A stretch of 64,000 bases of DNA from UBA6382 sp963600315 (lineage in GTDB: Bacteria; Bacteroidota; Bacteroidia; Bacteroidales; Bacteroidaceae). The notes under the pieces were generated by a model. The model did no database searches. It was not told where the DNA came from and worked only from the letters and a program-made list of their open reading frames with translations. Shown here piece by piece: positions 53,522-62,077 of the stretch. How positions within the stretch are numbered: position 1 is the stretch's first letter; every line of letters starts with the position of its first letter. The position numbers were made by a program, and so were the translations under genes. The stretch spans positions 10,930 through 74,929 of the forward strand of contig CAVCAW010000029.1 of the NCBI GenBank assembly GCA_963600315.1, read 5' to 3'.

Positions 53522-54223
53522 TCACATTTCCCGCAGAATGGCTGCGAGCCGCTCCATGCCTTCGGTGGCTCCCGCCTTGATATGGGTCACGCTGATGCCT
53601 TGGGGAGTCTTGACGTCTTTGGGGTCGATGAGGAAGATTGGGGTGCCTGCCGGGGCATAGTCAATGAGGCTGGCGGCAGGATAGACGTTGAGCGAAGTGC
53701 CGATGATGACGAAGATGTCGGTCGCAGCAACCTTGGCGGCAGCTGCTGAAATCATGGGCACTGCCTCTTCGAAGAATACTATGTAGGGGCGCAGCAGCGA
53801 GCCGTCGCCAGCCTTTTCGCCTGGCTTGACACGGTAGTCGCTTTCGCCAAGGATTTTCCAATAGCGCGGATTTTCTACATCTGCCGACGAGCATACTTTC
53901 TTCAGTTCGCCATGGAGGTGAATGACGTTGGTAGAGCCTGCCCGCTCGTGGAGGTCGTCGATATTCTGCGTGATGACGCTCACACTGAAGCTGTCCTCCA
54001 GCTGCGCCAGCAGTTTGTGGGCTCCACACGGCTGCGTCTGGAAGAGTTGCTGGCGGCGCTCGTTATAGAAGCGGTTGACCAGGTCGGGGTCTTTGAGCCA
54101 TCCCGTGTGGCTTGCCACCTGCATCACTGGATATTGTTCCCACAGTCCACCCGAATCGCGGAAGGTGGAAATGCCGCTCTCGGCGCTGATGCCGGCTCCT
54201 GTCAATACTGTAAGTTTCTTCAT
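53522..54223 (-). CDS. Sir2-family NAD-dependent protein deacylase (sirtuin 5 / CobB-like)
   Basis: 233 residues from the ATG at 54223; an ATG at 54280 would add 19 residues but lies on the far side of the fold start and overlaps the -7 element. Motifs are VLTGAGISAESGISTFR at the N-terminus, TQNIDDLHERAG, catalytic His104 (HLHGEL), GTSLNVYPA, and IDP. Tyr53 and Arg56 in RFYNERRQQL match the Tyr-x-x-Arg pair that binds acidic acyl groups in SIRT5-type desuccinylases. The zinc-binding module appears reduced, with a single Cys (KKVCSSADV) instead of the usual four. Divergent from rnr. Confidence 0.9.
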   Translation of the reverse strand: MKKLTVLTGAGISAESGISTFRDSGGLWEQYPVMQVASHTGWLKDPDLVNRFYNERRQQLFQTQPCGAHKLLAQLEDSFSVSVITQNIDDLHERAGSTNVIHLHGELKKVCSSADVENPRYWKILGESDYRVKPGEKAGDGSLLRPYIVFFEEAVPMISAAAAKVAATDIFVIIGTSLNVYPAASLIDYAPAGTPIFLIDPKDVKTPQGISVTHIKAGATEGMERLAAILREM

Positions 54224-54276
54224 CGCTAAAGGCTCGCTGACTGATGCCGGCGAGCGAATGTTTTGGTTAAATTCCT

Positions 54277-54285
54277 GCAAAGGTA
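54277..54285 (-). promoter_or_regulatory. -7 element of the sirtuin gene
   Basis: Minus-strand TACCTTTGC fits TAnnTTTGC, 53 bp before the ATG at 54223; no clear -33. On the plus strand TTACTTTGC near 54331 may serve rnr but deviates from consensus. Confidence 0.45.
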
Positions 54286-54379
54286 TTAACTTTTCGCTAA
54301 TGCTATGACGTTAGTTCAATAGAAATTGTGTTACTTTGCAGTGTTCAGACACCTTATTTAAATTAAAAGAACTACAGTC

Positions 54380-56629
54380 ATGGGGAAGAAATCTAATTTT
54401 CAAAGTCGTAAGAACAAGAGGGAGCTAGCCAATGCGTTGATGGACTTTTTTCTAGCCAATCCCAACACCGAGTTTGGCAGAACGGAGCTTTACACCGAGT
54501 TTGGACTCAAGAGCCATCCTGCGCGAGTGGTGATGGTCGACATTCTTGAAGACTTGGTCATGTGTGGTTACTTGACGCAGAGTACTTCGGGGTGTTACCT
54601 GCTCCAAGAGCGACAAGACCTGAAGGAAGGCACCGTGACACGCCACGGCAAGGACTACTCCTTCGTGCCCGATGGCGAGGAAGCCCCCGTCTACCTCGAT
54701 GAACGCAACAGCGGTGGAGCCCTCAATGGCGACAGAGTGTCGGCCACGATGTCCTTCAGTCGCAGGGGCAATCGGCAAGAGGCGCGAGTGGTGGCTATCA
54801 TCAGCAGGGCGAAGGACACGTTTGTCGGTGTACTCTCGGTAGACAAGCATTTCGCCTTTTTGGAAACTTCCGACAAGTATCTGCCCTACGACATATTCAT
54901 ACCCAAAGCCAATATTGGCGCAGCGCACAACGGCGACAAGGTGATTGTGAAAATCATGGAGTGGCCGTCGAGCAACAACCGCTCGCCTGTAGGCAAGATT
55001 ATCGACGTGCTCGGCGCTACGGGCGACAACACCGTGGAGATGCACGCCATCTTGGCGGAGTTCGGGCTACCCTACTCCTATCCTGAAAACCTGGAGCAAT
55101 TGGCCAACAAGATTTCAGACTCTATTCCACAGAAAGAGATTAAGGAACGCGAGGATTTCCGCAGCATAACGACGTTTACCATTGACCCACGCGATGCCAA
55201 GGACTTTGATGATGCCCTCTCGCTACGCCGCCTTGACGATGGACTCTGGGAGGTGGGCGTACACATAGCCGACGTGACCTACTACGTCAAGGAAGGCTCA
55301 CCCATCGACGAAGAGGCCTACAACCGCGCCACCAGCGTCTATCTGGTGGACCGCACCATACCCATGCTGCCCGAGCGGCTGTGCAACTACATCTGCTCAC
55401 TGCGCCCTAACGAGGAGAAGCTGGCATATAGCGTAATCTTCAGCATGAACGACAGCGCCGAAGTCATCGACTGGCACATAGCCCGCACTGTGATAAAGAG
55501 CGACCGCCGCTTTGTCTACGAAGAGGTGCAGGCCATCTTGGAACAAAACGGCGAAGCTTCACCCGAAGACCTCTCCAAGCCAGGGATTCACCCTGCCCGA
55601 GTGAAAGCGACGGCCGACGGAAGCCCCGTGGGCGAGTATGCCACAGAGCTCATAGCGCTCAACCGATTGGCCAAACGGCTAAGGGAACAGCGCACCAAGA
55701 ATGGGGCTATTGAGTTTGAGCGCGAAGAGGTGCGCTTTGAGCTCGACGACAAGGGACACCCCCTGAGCACTTATATAAAGGTGTCGCAAGATGCCCACAA
55801 GCTGGTAGAGGAGTTCATGCTGCTGGCCAACCGCTATGTGGCGCAAAAGATTGGCATGGTGCCCGCTGGCACTAAAGCCAAGGTGTTCCCCTACCGCATC
55901 CACGACGTGCCCGACCCCGAGAAACTGTCGAAGCTGTCAGGCTACGTGGCGCGTTTCGGCTACCGGCTCGACGCATCGGGGTCTCGCAAGCAAGTGTCTA
56001 AAGACATCAATGCCATGCTGGCCAAGGCTCAAGGCTCCAAAGAGAAGGAACTGATAGAGGAAGTCACACTGCGCTCCATGATGAAGGCACGCTACAGCAC
56101 ACACAACATCGGCCACTACGGACTGATGTTCAAACACTACACCCATTTCACTTCGCCCATTAGGCGTTATCCCGACCAGATGGTTCACCGCCTGCTCACT
56201 CGCTATCTGGCGGGCGGGCGCAGTGTCAACAAACTAAAGTGTGAGGAACAGTGTGAGCACTCCAGCGCCATGGAGCAGTTGGCAGCCAACGCAGAGCGCG
56301 CTTCTATCAAGTACAAGCAGGTGGAGTTTCTAGCCGACAAGGTAGGGCAGGAGTTTGACGGCAAGGTGAGCGGCGCTTCTGACTTCGGACTCTTCGTGGA
56401 ACTGACCGACTCCAAGTGCGAGGGGGCAGTACCCTTGCGCACTCTCCATGATGACTATTATAGCTTCGACGACCGGGCACTGTGTCTGCGCGGCCGACGT
56501 TCACACCGCACCATCAGCTTGGGCGACCCCGTCAGGGTACGAGTGGCCAGCGCCAATCTCGAGAAGCGCCAGCTCGACTTCGAATTGCTTGAGGTGAAGG
56601 GGCACAAGTACAAGTATAAGAAGCCATAA
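54380..56629 (+). CDS. rnr: Ribonuclease R
   Basis: 749 residues, full length. A processive 3'-5' exoribonuclease that degrades structured RNA. The N-terminal winged-helix-like region (residues about 10-75) is followed by cold-shock/OB domains (GTVTRHGKDYSFVPDG, VGVLSVDKHFAFLE). The RNB catalytic domain has the acidic cluster TIDPRDAKDFDDALS (Asp residues near 269-278), and near 580-600 HFTSPIRRYPDQMVHR. A C-terminal S1 domain (about 645-735; FDGKVSGASDFGLFVEL) and a short Lys-rich tail (HKYKYKKP) complete it. It has its own terminator at 56670-56717. Confidence 0.95.
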   Translation: MGKKSNFQSRKNKRELANALMDFFLANPNTEFGRTELYTEFGLKSHPARVVMVDILEDLVMCGYLTQSTSGCYLLQERQDLKEGTVTRHGKDYSFVPDGEEAPVYLDERNSGGALNGDRVSATMSFSRRGNRQEARVVAIISRAKDTFVGVLSVDKHFAFLETSDKYLPYDIFIPKANIGAAHNGDKVIVKIMEWPSSNNRSPVGKIIDVLGATGDNTVEMHAILAEFGLPYSYPENLEQLANKISDSIPQKEIKEREDFRSITTFTIDPRDAKDFDDALSLRRLDDGLWEVGVHIADVTYYVKEGSPIDEEAYNRATSVYLVDRTIPMLPERLCNYICSLRPNEEKLAYSVIFSMNDSAEVIDWHIARTVIKSDRRFVYEEVQAILEQNGEASPEDLSKPGIHPARVKATADGSPVGEYATELIALNRLAKRLREQRTKNGAIEFEREEVRFELDDKGHPLSTYIKVSQDAHKLVEEFMLLANRYVAQKIGMVPAGTKAKVFPYRIHDVPDPEKLSKLSGYVARFGYRLDASGSRKQVSKDINAMLAKAQGSKEKELIEEVTLRSMMKARYSTHNIGHYGLMFKHYTHFTSPIRRYPDQMVHRLLTRYLAGGRSVNKLKCEEQCEHSSAMEQLAANAERASIKYKQVEFLADKVGQEFDGKVSGASDFGLFVELTDSKCEGAVPLRTLHDDYYSFDDRALCLRGRRSHRTISLGDPVRVRVASANLEKRQLDFELLEVKGHKYKYKKP

Positions 56630-56669
56630 ACACACAGCACTTGTGGTTTGGCTTAGCTGACAAGTAACG

Positions 56670-56717
56670 AAAAAACGGCGGCGGAATCTTGAATGTTGAA
56701 GATTCCGCCGCCTTTTT
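56670..56717. terminator. Bidirectional terminator between rnr and the purine permease gene
   Basis: A perfect 14-bp stem GGCGGCGGAATCTT (56677-56690) with 56699-56712 around GAATGTTG, flanked by A6 on the left and T5 on the right. It serves both convergent genes. Confidence 0.92.
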
Positions 56718-56730
56718 CGTTAGGCTTGCC

Positions 56731-58035
56731 CTACAAGAATATGTAGCGCAGCATGAAGACTATTGAAAGGACAATCATGCCCACATTGAGTTCTTTCACC
56801 TTGCCGCAACAGAGGTGTATCAGTACCCACGAGATTATTCCGAGCAGCATGCCCTCGGATATAGAGCACGTCATCGGAATAAAGGCTATGCAGATAAAAC
56901 AGGGTATGGCGGTAGCATAGTTGTTGAAGTCAATATTGCTGACAGCCCCCATGGTCATCACTCCCACCATGATAAGTGCGGGTGCTGTAGCCTGTGGTGG
57001 CACAGCGAGAAACAGAGGGGCGAAGAACAAGGCGGCAGCAAAGCACATGGCGGAGGTAAACGCTGTCAGTCCACAACGCCCACCCTCGTTGACTCCCGTG
57101 GCGCTCTCCATGGTGGTAGTAACGGTCGACGTGCCCAAAACGGCTCCTATTGTGGTGCCAACGGCATCGGCTATGAAGGCCTGCTTGAGATGCGGAATAT
57201 TGCCATCTTTGTCGATAATGCCGGCTCGCTCGCTTACACCCACAAAGGTGCCGATGGTATCGAAGATGTCGAAAAACAGCAGAGTGAACACACAAATCAC
57301 CATGTCGAGGCAGAAGATGTTGTCCCACTCAAATTGGCAGAATATAGGTTGCAAACTTGGCGGTGCGCTAACCAGTGTAGTGAGCTTGGTTATGCCCAAC
57401 GGAATGCCTATAGCGGTGACAATCAGGATGCCTATAAGCAATGCGCCAGTTACCTTGCGCACCAGCAAGACGGCACTTAGCACCAACCCGAAGCATGCCA
57501 ACAACACCGCAGGGTCATGGAGGTTGCCCAGACCTATCAGTGTGGCATCGTTCTTAACTATAATGCCAGCGTTTTTCAAACCGAGGAAGGTTATAAACAA
57601 TCCGATACCCGGCGAAATGGCCTGACGGAACATAGGTGGAAGGCAGTCCACAATTTTCTGGCGAAGGTCGGTAAGGGTCAGTATGATGAAGATAAGCCCC
57701 TCAATGAGCACTGCCGTGAGGGCAAACTGCCATCGGTAGCCCATGGCGAGCACCACGGTGTAGGCGAAGAAGGCACTAATACCAGTTCCAGGACCAAGAA
57801 CAAAGGGAAGTTTGGCATAGATTGCCATTATGAGCGTAGCAACGATGGCCGACACGGCAGCGGCTGTAAACACTGCACTCTTGTCCATGCCAGTAGTCCC
57901 TAAAATGGTAGGGATAACGGCAAGAATGTAGGCCACGGTCAGAAAAGTGGTAATTCCGCCGACAATCTCCTTCTTGACGGTCATCTTGCTGTGGTCGAAG
58001 CCAAACAGCTTCTTCAATATTATATGCTTGGTCAT
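56731..58035 (-). CDS. NCS2-family purine permease (AzgA-like)
   Basis: 434 residues with about 12-14 membrane segments. Uptake of adenine, guanine or hypoxanthine by cation symport is the known role of the AzgA/PbuG group, to which the sequence belongs by its N-terminal FGFDHSKMTVKKEIVGGITTFLTVAYI (key part), the LGPGTGISAFFAYTVV motif, and STVTTTMESATGVNEGGRCGLTA with the conserved polar residues of this transporter fold. Start at 58035 leaves about 125 bp to the GH97 gene upstream. Substrate cannot be narrowed further from sequence. Confidence 0.88.
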   Translation of the reverse strand: MTKHIILKKLFGFDHSKMTVKKEIVGGITTFLTVAYILAVIPTILGTTGMDKSAVFTAAAVSAIVATLIMAIYAKLPFVLGPGTGISAFFAYTVVLAMGYRWQFALTAVLIEGLIFIILTLTDLRQKIVDCLPPMFRQAISPGIGLFITFLGLKNAGIIVKNDATLIGLGNLHDPAVLLACFGLVLSAVLLVRKVTGALLIGILIVTAIGIPLGITKLTTLVSAPPSLQPIFCQFEWDNIFCLDMVICVFTLLFFDIFDTIGTFVGVSERAGIIDKDGNIPHLKQAFIADAVGTTIGAVLGTSTVTTTMESATGVNEGGRCGLTAFTSAMCFAAALFFAPLFLAVPPQATAPALIMVGVMTMGAVSNIDFNNYATAIPCFICIAFIPMTCSISEGMLLGIISWVLIHLCCGKVKELNVGMIVLSIVFMLRYIFL

Positions 58036-58162
58036 AAGAATTAAGTTTTCTGTGGCTCATGGTGTGCCGTTGCAGAACAAGTGCCTTTGCCGTCATACCC
58101 TGTCGCATACAATCACTACAGGTTTCTCAATCTGCTCTGACAATGTTAACCATCGGCATCGT

Positions 58163-60280
58163 TTACTCTGGCTTAATGCTAATGGCGAAGCCGCCACTGC
58201 GCGCCATGCGTATGTTCAGTTTGGTCTTGTTGGTCACACTGACAGTGCGTATGTTGTAGGCTTCGGGATTGGTTTCATAGTCGGCATCGGGCGCATCTTC
58301 ATAGATAGTCGCCTTATACTTGTGATTCTTGTCGAGGAAGTCGAATGCTACCTGTGCAGTGCGCGCATTATCACCAGTAACACCGCCAACAAACCACAGT
58401 CCAGTGTCTTTGGCCTGGCGAGCCACCGTGATATAGCGACCCGGCTCAGCCTCGAGGTAGCGGCTGTCTTGCCAATCAAGAGCCACATCTTTGATAAACT
58501 GAAATGCGTCCATGTGTTTCATATAATTCTCAGGCAGGTCAGCAGCCATCTGTAAGGGTGACGGCATTGTGAGATAGAGAGCCAACTGCTTGCACAGCGT
58601 GGAGCGCAAGTGGCGATTGGGATGATCGCCCTTGATAAACGCCAACTTGATGTCAAAGATGCCCGGGGTGTAGTCCATAGGACCTCCAAGCAAACGTGTG
58701 AAGGGAAGTATGGTTACATGGAAAGGAAGGTTGCCGCTGCTTTGGTCATACTCGCCGCCGCGTGCCGACTCATTGGCCACGAGGTTGGGCCACGTGCGAC
58801 ACAGTCCCGTCGGTCTCACGGCTTCGTGGGCATCAATGCAGATATGATAATCTGCGGCTTTCTTGATGCAGTAAAGGTAGTGGTTGTTCATCCACTGTCC
58901 ATAGTGGTGCTCGCCGCGCGGAATGATAGGACCTACATAGCCCGACTTCACGGATGTGTAGTTATGGTCGTTCATGAACTTATAGGCTCGGTCAAGGTGG
59001 CGTTCGTAGTTGCGCGCCGAAGCAGACGTTTCATGGTGCATCATGAGGCGCAAACCCTTGCTCAGTGCATAGTCTTGAAGCGAATCAACGTTGAAGTCGG
59101 GATAGGGCGTAAGGAAATCGAAGACATAGTCCTTTGACTTGCGGAACCAGTCTTCCCAACCTATGTTCCACCCCTCTACCAAGAGTTGGTCAAATCCGTT
59201 GGCGGCAGCAAAATCTATATATTTCCTCACGTTGGCGTTGTTAGCACTATGATATCCGTGGGGTTTGAGTTTGCGATAGTCAACCTCGTCGAGCTTTATG
59301 GCGGGCAGCTCTGACGTGTAGGACCATGCCCCAGTGCCGGCTATCATCTCCCACCATACACCCATGAACTTGACGGGCTTTATCCACGATGGGTCTTTTA
59401 TGGCGCACGGCTCATTGAGGTTGAGGGTCATCTTGGAATTGAGTATGTCGCGCGCATCGTCGCTGACTATAATTGTGCGCCACGGACTCTTGCACGGAGC
59501 CTGCATGTAGCCCTTGTCGCCAACGGCATCGGGTGTGAGGTGAGACTCAAAGGTCAGCGTGGTGTCGTTCAGCAGCAAGTGCATACAGGAGTAGTCCACC
59601 AATGCCGCTTCGTGCAAGTTGATGTAGAGTCCATCGGCACTCTTCATCTGGAGCGACGTCTGCACCACGTTGCCAGGGGCTTTGTCGTTGACTGGCTGCC
59701 ATTTCATCGCCTCGGGCATCTTGCTGCGAATCTCTGACAACTTACACTCAGTGTAGTTATACTCCTGGGTGTCATAGTCGGCAGGTATCCAGAATGCGGT
59801 GTGGTCGCCCGCCAGGGCAAACTGGGTGCGCTCTTCCTTGATGACGAAATAGCTCAGGTTGCGGCAGAGCGGAAACTCATAGCGAAAGCCCAACCCATCA
59901 TCGAATATGCGAAACCTAACAATCATGTCGCGCTCGGGCTTGGCTTGATGGAAGGTGACAGCCAACTCTTTGTAGTGGTTGCGTATGTCTTTGAGTTCGC
60001 CCCATACGGGGTGCCACACTTCGTCGTACGACGATGTGTCGGTCTTGGTTATCTCAAAATCCTTTTGTAGCGACACTCCCTTCTTGAGTTCCAATCCCAA
60101 TTTAGAGGTCTTGATGACAGCTTTGCCCTTGTAGGAAAGTTGGTAGGTAGGTTCACCGACCGGGGTCAGTCCCACTTGGAGAGTAAGCTGCTTGTTAGGC
60201 GAACTGATTGTCTTGACGAGTTGTGCCTTGACGATTATGGTCAGTATCGCCAAGACGGAGAATAGTAATATCTTTTTCAT
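58163..60280 (-). CDS. GH97 alpha-glucosidase, SusB-like inverting type
   Basis: 705 residues from the ATG at 60280, which opens a signal peptide (MKKILLFSVLAILTIIVKAQ); a longer frame up to 60421 is untypical and crosses the promoter. The N-terminal beta-supersandwich is followed by a TIM barrel and a C-terminal beta domain. Candidate catalytic residues are Glu417 (HHETSAS), Glu486 (DAHEAVRPTG) and Glu510 (ESARGGEY). Their spacing of 69 and 24 residues equals that of the known SusB triad (439/508/532), so this is the inverting glucosidase subgroup rather than the retaining galactosidase one. Periplasmic hydrolysis of alpha-glucans is likely; no susC/susD genes are adjacent. Confidence 0.93.
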   Translation of the reverse strand: MKKILLFSVLAILTIIVKAQLVKTISSPNKQLTLQVGLTPVGEPTYQLSYKGKAVIKTSKLGLELKKGVSLQKDFEITKTDTSSYDEVWHPVWGELKDIRNHYKELAVTFHQAKPERDMIVRFRIFDDGLGFRYEFPLCRNLSYFVIKEERTQFALAGDHTAFWIPADYDTQEYNYTECKLSEIRSKMPEAMKWQPVNDKAPGNVVQTSLQMKSADGLYINLHEAALVDYSCMHLLLNDTTLTFESHLTPDAVGDKGYMQAPCKSPWRTIIVSDDARDILNSKMTLNLNEPCAIKDPSWIKPVKFMGVWWEMIAGTGAWSYTSELPAIKLDEVDYRKLKPHGYHSANNANVRKYIDFAAANGFDQLLVEGWNIGWEDWFRKSKDYVFDFLTPYPDFNVDSLQDYALSKGLRLMMHHETSASARNYERHLDRAYKFMNDHNYTSVKSGYVGPIIPRGEHHYGQWMNNHYLYCIKKAADYHICIDAHEAVRPTGLCRTWPNLVANESARGGEYDQSSGNLPFHVTILPFTRLLGGPMDYTPGIFDIKLAFIKGDHPNRHLRSTLCKQLALYLTMPSPLQMAADLPENYMKHMDAFQFIKDVALDWQDSRYLEAEPGRYITVARQAKDTGLWFVGGVTGDNARTAQVAFDFLDKNHKYKATIYEDAPDADYETNPEAYNIRTVSVTNKTKLNIRMARSGGFAISIKPE

Positions 60281-60321
60281 TTTGTTGGTTGTTAGTCTCT
60301 TATTTATGCGATAGCACGCTT

Positions 60322-60350
60322 GCAAAAATACGAAAAAAAACATTGGCCAA
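60322..60350 (-). promoter_or_regulatory. Promoter of the GH97 gene
   Basis: On the minus strand: TTG (60350-60348), 17-bp spacer, TATTTTTGC (60330-60322). The -7 element fits the consensus; the spacer is 2 bp shorter than usual. Confidence 0.5.
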
Positions 60351-60362
60351 TCTAAACCGCTG

Positions 60363-60392
60363 TTGTTTTTAGCCAAAAAACAGTACTTTTGT
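60363..60392 (+). promoter_or_regulatory. Promoter of the TSCPD-methyltransferase pair
   Basis: TTG (60363-60365), 18-bp spacer, TACTTTTGT (60384-60392), fitting TTG-N18/19-TAnnTTTGY. It lies back to back with the GH97 promoter. Confidence 0.6.
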
Positions 60393-60420
60393 ATTCGCAT
60401 CAACTTACAAACAGTCAACA

Positions 60421-60681
60421 ATGAAGCATATAGAATACCAGACGCAAGGCACGTGCAGCCAGGTCATCTCGCTGTCGGGTGAAGACGGACGAATTACTGA
60501 TGTCAATTTCATAGGCGGCTGCAACGGCAATCTCCAAGGGCTTTGTGCGCTTGTGAGAGGCATGAGATACGAGGACGTGATAACCAAGTTGCAAGGCATC
60601 CGATGCGGAATGAAGCGCTCTTCATGCCCCGACCAGCTAGTGGAGGCCGTCAAACTACTCATGTCGCAAGAAGGCGCATGA
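60421..60681 (+). CDS. TSCPD-domain protein (TIGR03905-like)
   Basis: 86 residues. A small domain with Cys residues in TQGTCSQ, IGGCNGNLQGL, IRCGMKRSSCPDQ, a pattern matching stand-alone TSCPD proteins, which also form the C-terminus of some ribonucleotide reductases. Function is not established; metal or nucleic-acid binding has been suggested for the domain. Its stop overlaps the methyltransferase start by 4 bp (ATGA at 60678-60681), so the two are coupled. Confidence 0.88.
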   Translation: MKHIEYQTQGTCSQVISLSGEDGRITDVNFIGGCNGNLQGLCALVRGMRYEDVITKLQGIRCGMKRSSCPDQLVEAVKLLMSQEGA

Positions 60682-61871
60682 CCAACGAAGACTTCATAGC
60701 GCAACACTTGAGCGACGACATTAGGGCGCTCGCTCTCAAGAAGGCACCCGACGGCGTAGACGCAACGTGGTGTCTGCAGCAGATAGAGGGCTGGCAGTTG
60801 GCCAAAGCCAAAATACCGTCGTGGGCAACAACCCCCGGACTTTGGTTTCCGCCCAAACTGTCGATGGAACAGTGCTCCAGCGAACCGACGGCGATTTATA
60901 AACAAAATCAGCTATTACGCCTACTACCCGACGAGGGCGACAGAACGGCTATGACAGACTTCACGGGCGGCTATGGGGTTGACTTCAGTTTCATGGCCCG
61001 CATGTTCCGCCGCAGTGTCTATGTAGAAAAGCGCAAAGACCTTTGCGACACAGCGCGCCACAACTTCATGCTGCTAGGGTTGAATAATGTGGATATAGTA
61101 GAGGCTGAAACCAACGAAGATTGCGCACTCCTCCGCAAAGGCAGCCACTGTTCACTGGCATATCTTGACCCAGCGCGACGCGATGGTGCTGGTCGCAAGA
61201 CCGTGGCTATAGAAGACTGCTCACCCGACCTCACACAGCTGATGCCGCTCCTGCTCGACAAGGCCGCTGTGGTCATGCTGAAGTTATCGCCGATGCTCGA
61301 TGTGAACCAAGCCTTGAGGTTGCTACCGTGTGTGAGGGAGGTACACGCCGTCAGCGTCAAGGGAGAATGCAAGGAACTGCTTTTGGTGTGCTCTCGACGT
61401 GAGATGAGCCTGCGTTATTTCTGCGTCAATCTAGACACGTCAGACGCTCCTGTCGTCATTGATATCCAGCGTTTGCAGACCACACCAACCATCGGTTCAT
61501 TGACGGGAGCCAAGTATCTGTATGAACCTAATTCGTCGGTGTTGAAACTGGGAGTGCAAGATGCCGTGGCCGAAGACTACGGGCTGCTCAAGCTTCATGT
61601 TAGGAGCAACCTCTATGTAGGCGACAGCAGTGTGGAGGATTTCCCTGGCCGACGTTTCCGCATCATGGGCAGCAGCGGCTTCAGCAAGCGCGAACTCAAG
61701 GACTTTCTAAAAGGCACAGCGCAAGCCAATCTCACAGTGCGCAATTTTCCTGCCACGGTGATTCAGTTGCGCAAAAGGCTCAATCTGAAGGAAGGCGGTC
61801 AGATCTATCTATTCGCCACCACCTTGGCAGAGGGCAACGACTCCCACGTCTTGATAAAGTGCGAAAAATAA
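60678..61871 (+). CDS. Class I SAM-dependent methyltransferase with THUMP-like C-terminus (PG_1098 type)
   Basis: 397 residues from the ATG at 60678, chosen for the ATGA overlap and because the upstream extension is frame-shadow of the TSCPD gene. After an N-terminal helical region the SAM motif I is DFTGGYG (residues 94-100), and the acceptor-side motif is YLDPARRD (162-169), which is followed by VAIEDCSPDL. The C-terminal third (VRSNLYVGDSSVEDFPGRRF, NLTVRNFPATVIQLRKRLNLKEGG; key parts) resembles the THUMP-like and ferredoxin-like domains seen in the Porphyromonas PG_1098 protein. Substrate unknown; RNA is likely. Confidence 0.85.
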   Translation: MTNEDFIAQHLSDDIRALALKKAPDGVDATWCLQQIEGWQLAKAKIPSWATTPGLWFPPKLSMEQCSSEPTAIYKQNQLLRLLPDEGDRTAMTDFTGGYGVDFSFMARMFRRSVYVEKRKDLCDTARHNFMLLGLNNVDIVEAETNEDCALLRKGSHCSLAYLDPARRDGAGRKTVAIEDCSPDLTQLMPLLLDKAAVVMLKLSPMLDVNQALRLLPCVREVHAVSVKGECKELLLVCSRREMSLRYFCVNLDTSDAPVVIDIQRLQTTPTIGSLTGAKYLYEPNSSVLKLGVQDAVAEDYGLLKLHVRSNLYVGDSSVEDFPGRRFRIMGSSGFSKRELKDFLKGTAQANLTVRNFPATVIQLRKRLNLKEGGQIYLFATTLAEGNDSHVLIKCEK

Positions 61872-61984
61872 CCATGCAAGACTCTTAGACGAATTAGGTA
61901 GTCAGACTCGCCTTGTTTCGGAGATGGCAGACCAATTTTTAGTGAGTTACGAAACTTGTCGCTTTCAGAATAACTTCAGTGCAG

Positions 61985-62056
61985 CTCCCCCTACCTATAG
62001 CAAAAGCAGCCCCTACGGTTTCAGAAAGTAGGAACTGCTTTTGTGCTATAGGGGAG
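61985..62056. terminator. Imperfect inverted repeat between convergent genes
   Basis: CCTATAGC, AAAAGCAG and CCCTAC on the left pair with GTAGG, CTGCTTTT and GCTATAGG on the right, with small bulges. It lies between the methyltransferase and the leftward lipoprotein gene, 22 bp after the stop of the latter, and is a probable shared terminator without T-run. Confidence 0.5.
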
Positions 62057-62077
62057 ACCACACTTGGTCAAGATTGG

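Noticed and set aside
60281..60421. N-terminal extension of the GH97 protein
   Set aside because: It crosses the -7 element at 60322-60330 and places 47 unrelated residues before a normal signal peptide.
60543..60677. Upstream start of the methyltransferase
   Set aside because: This part is a shadow frame of the TSCPD gene; the ATGA overlap at 60678 is the natural start.
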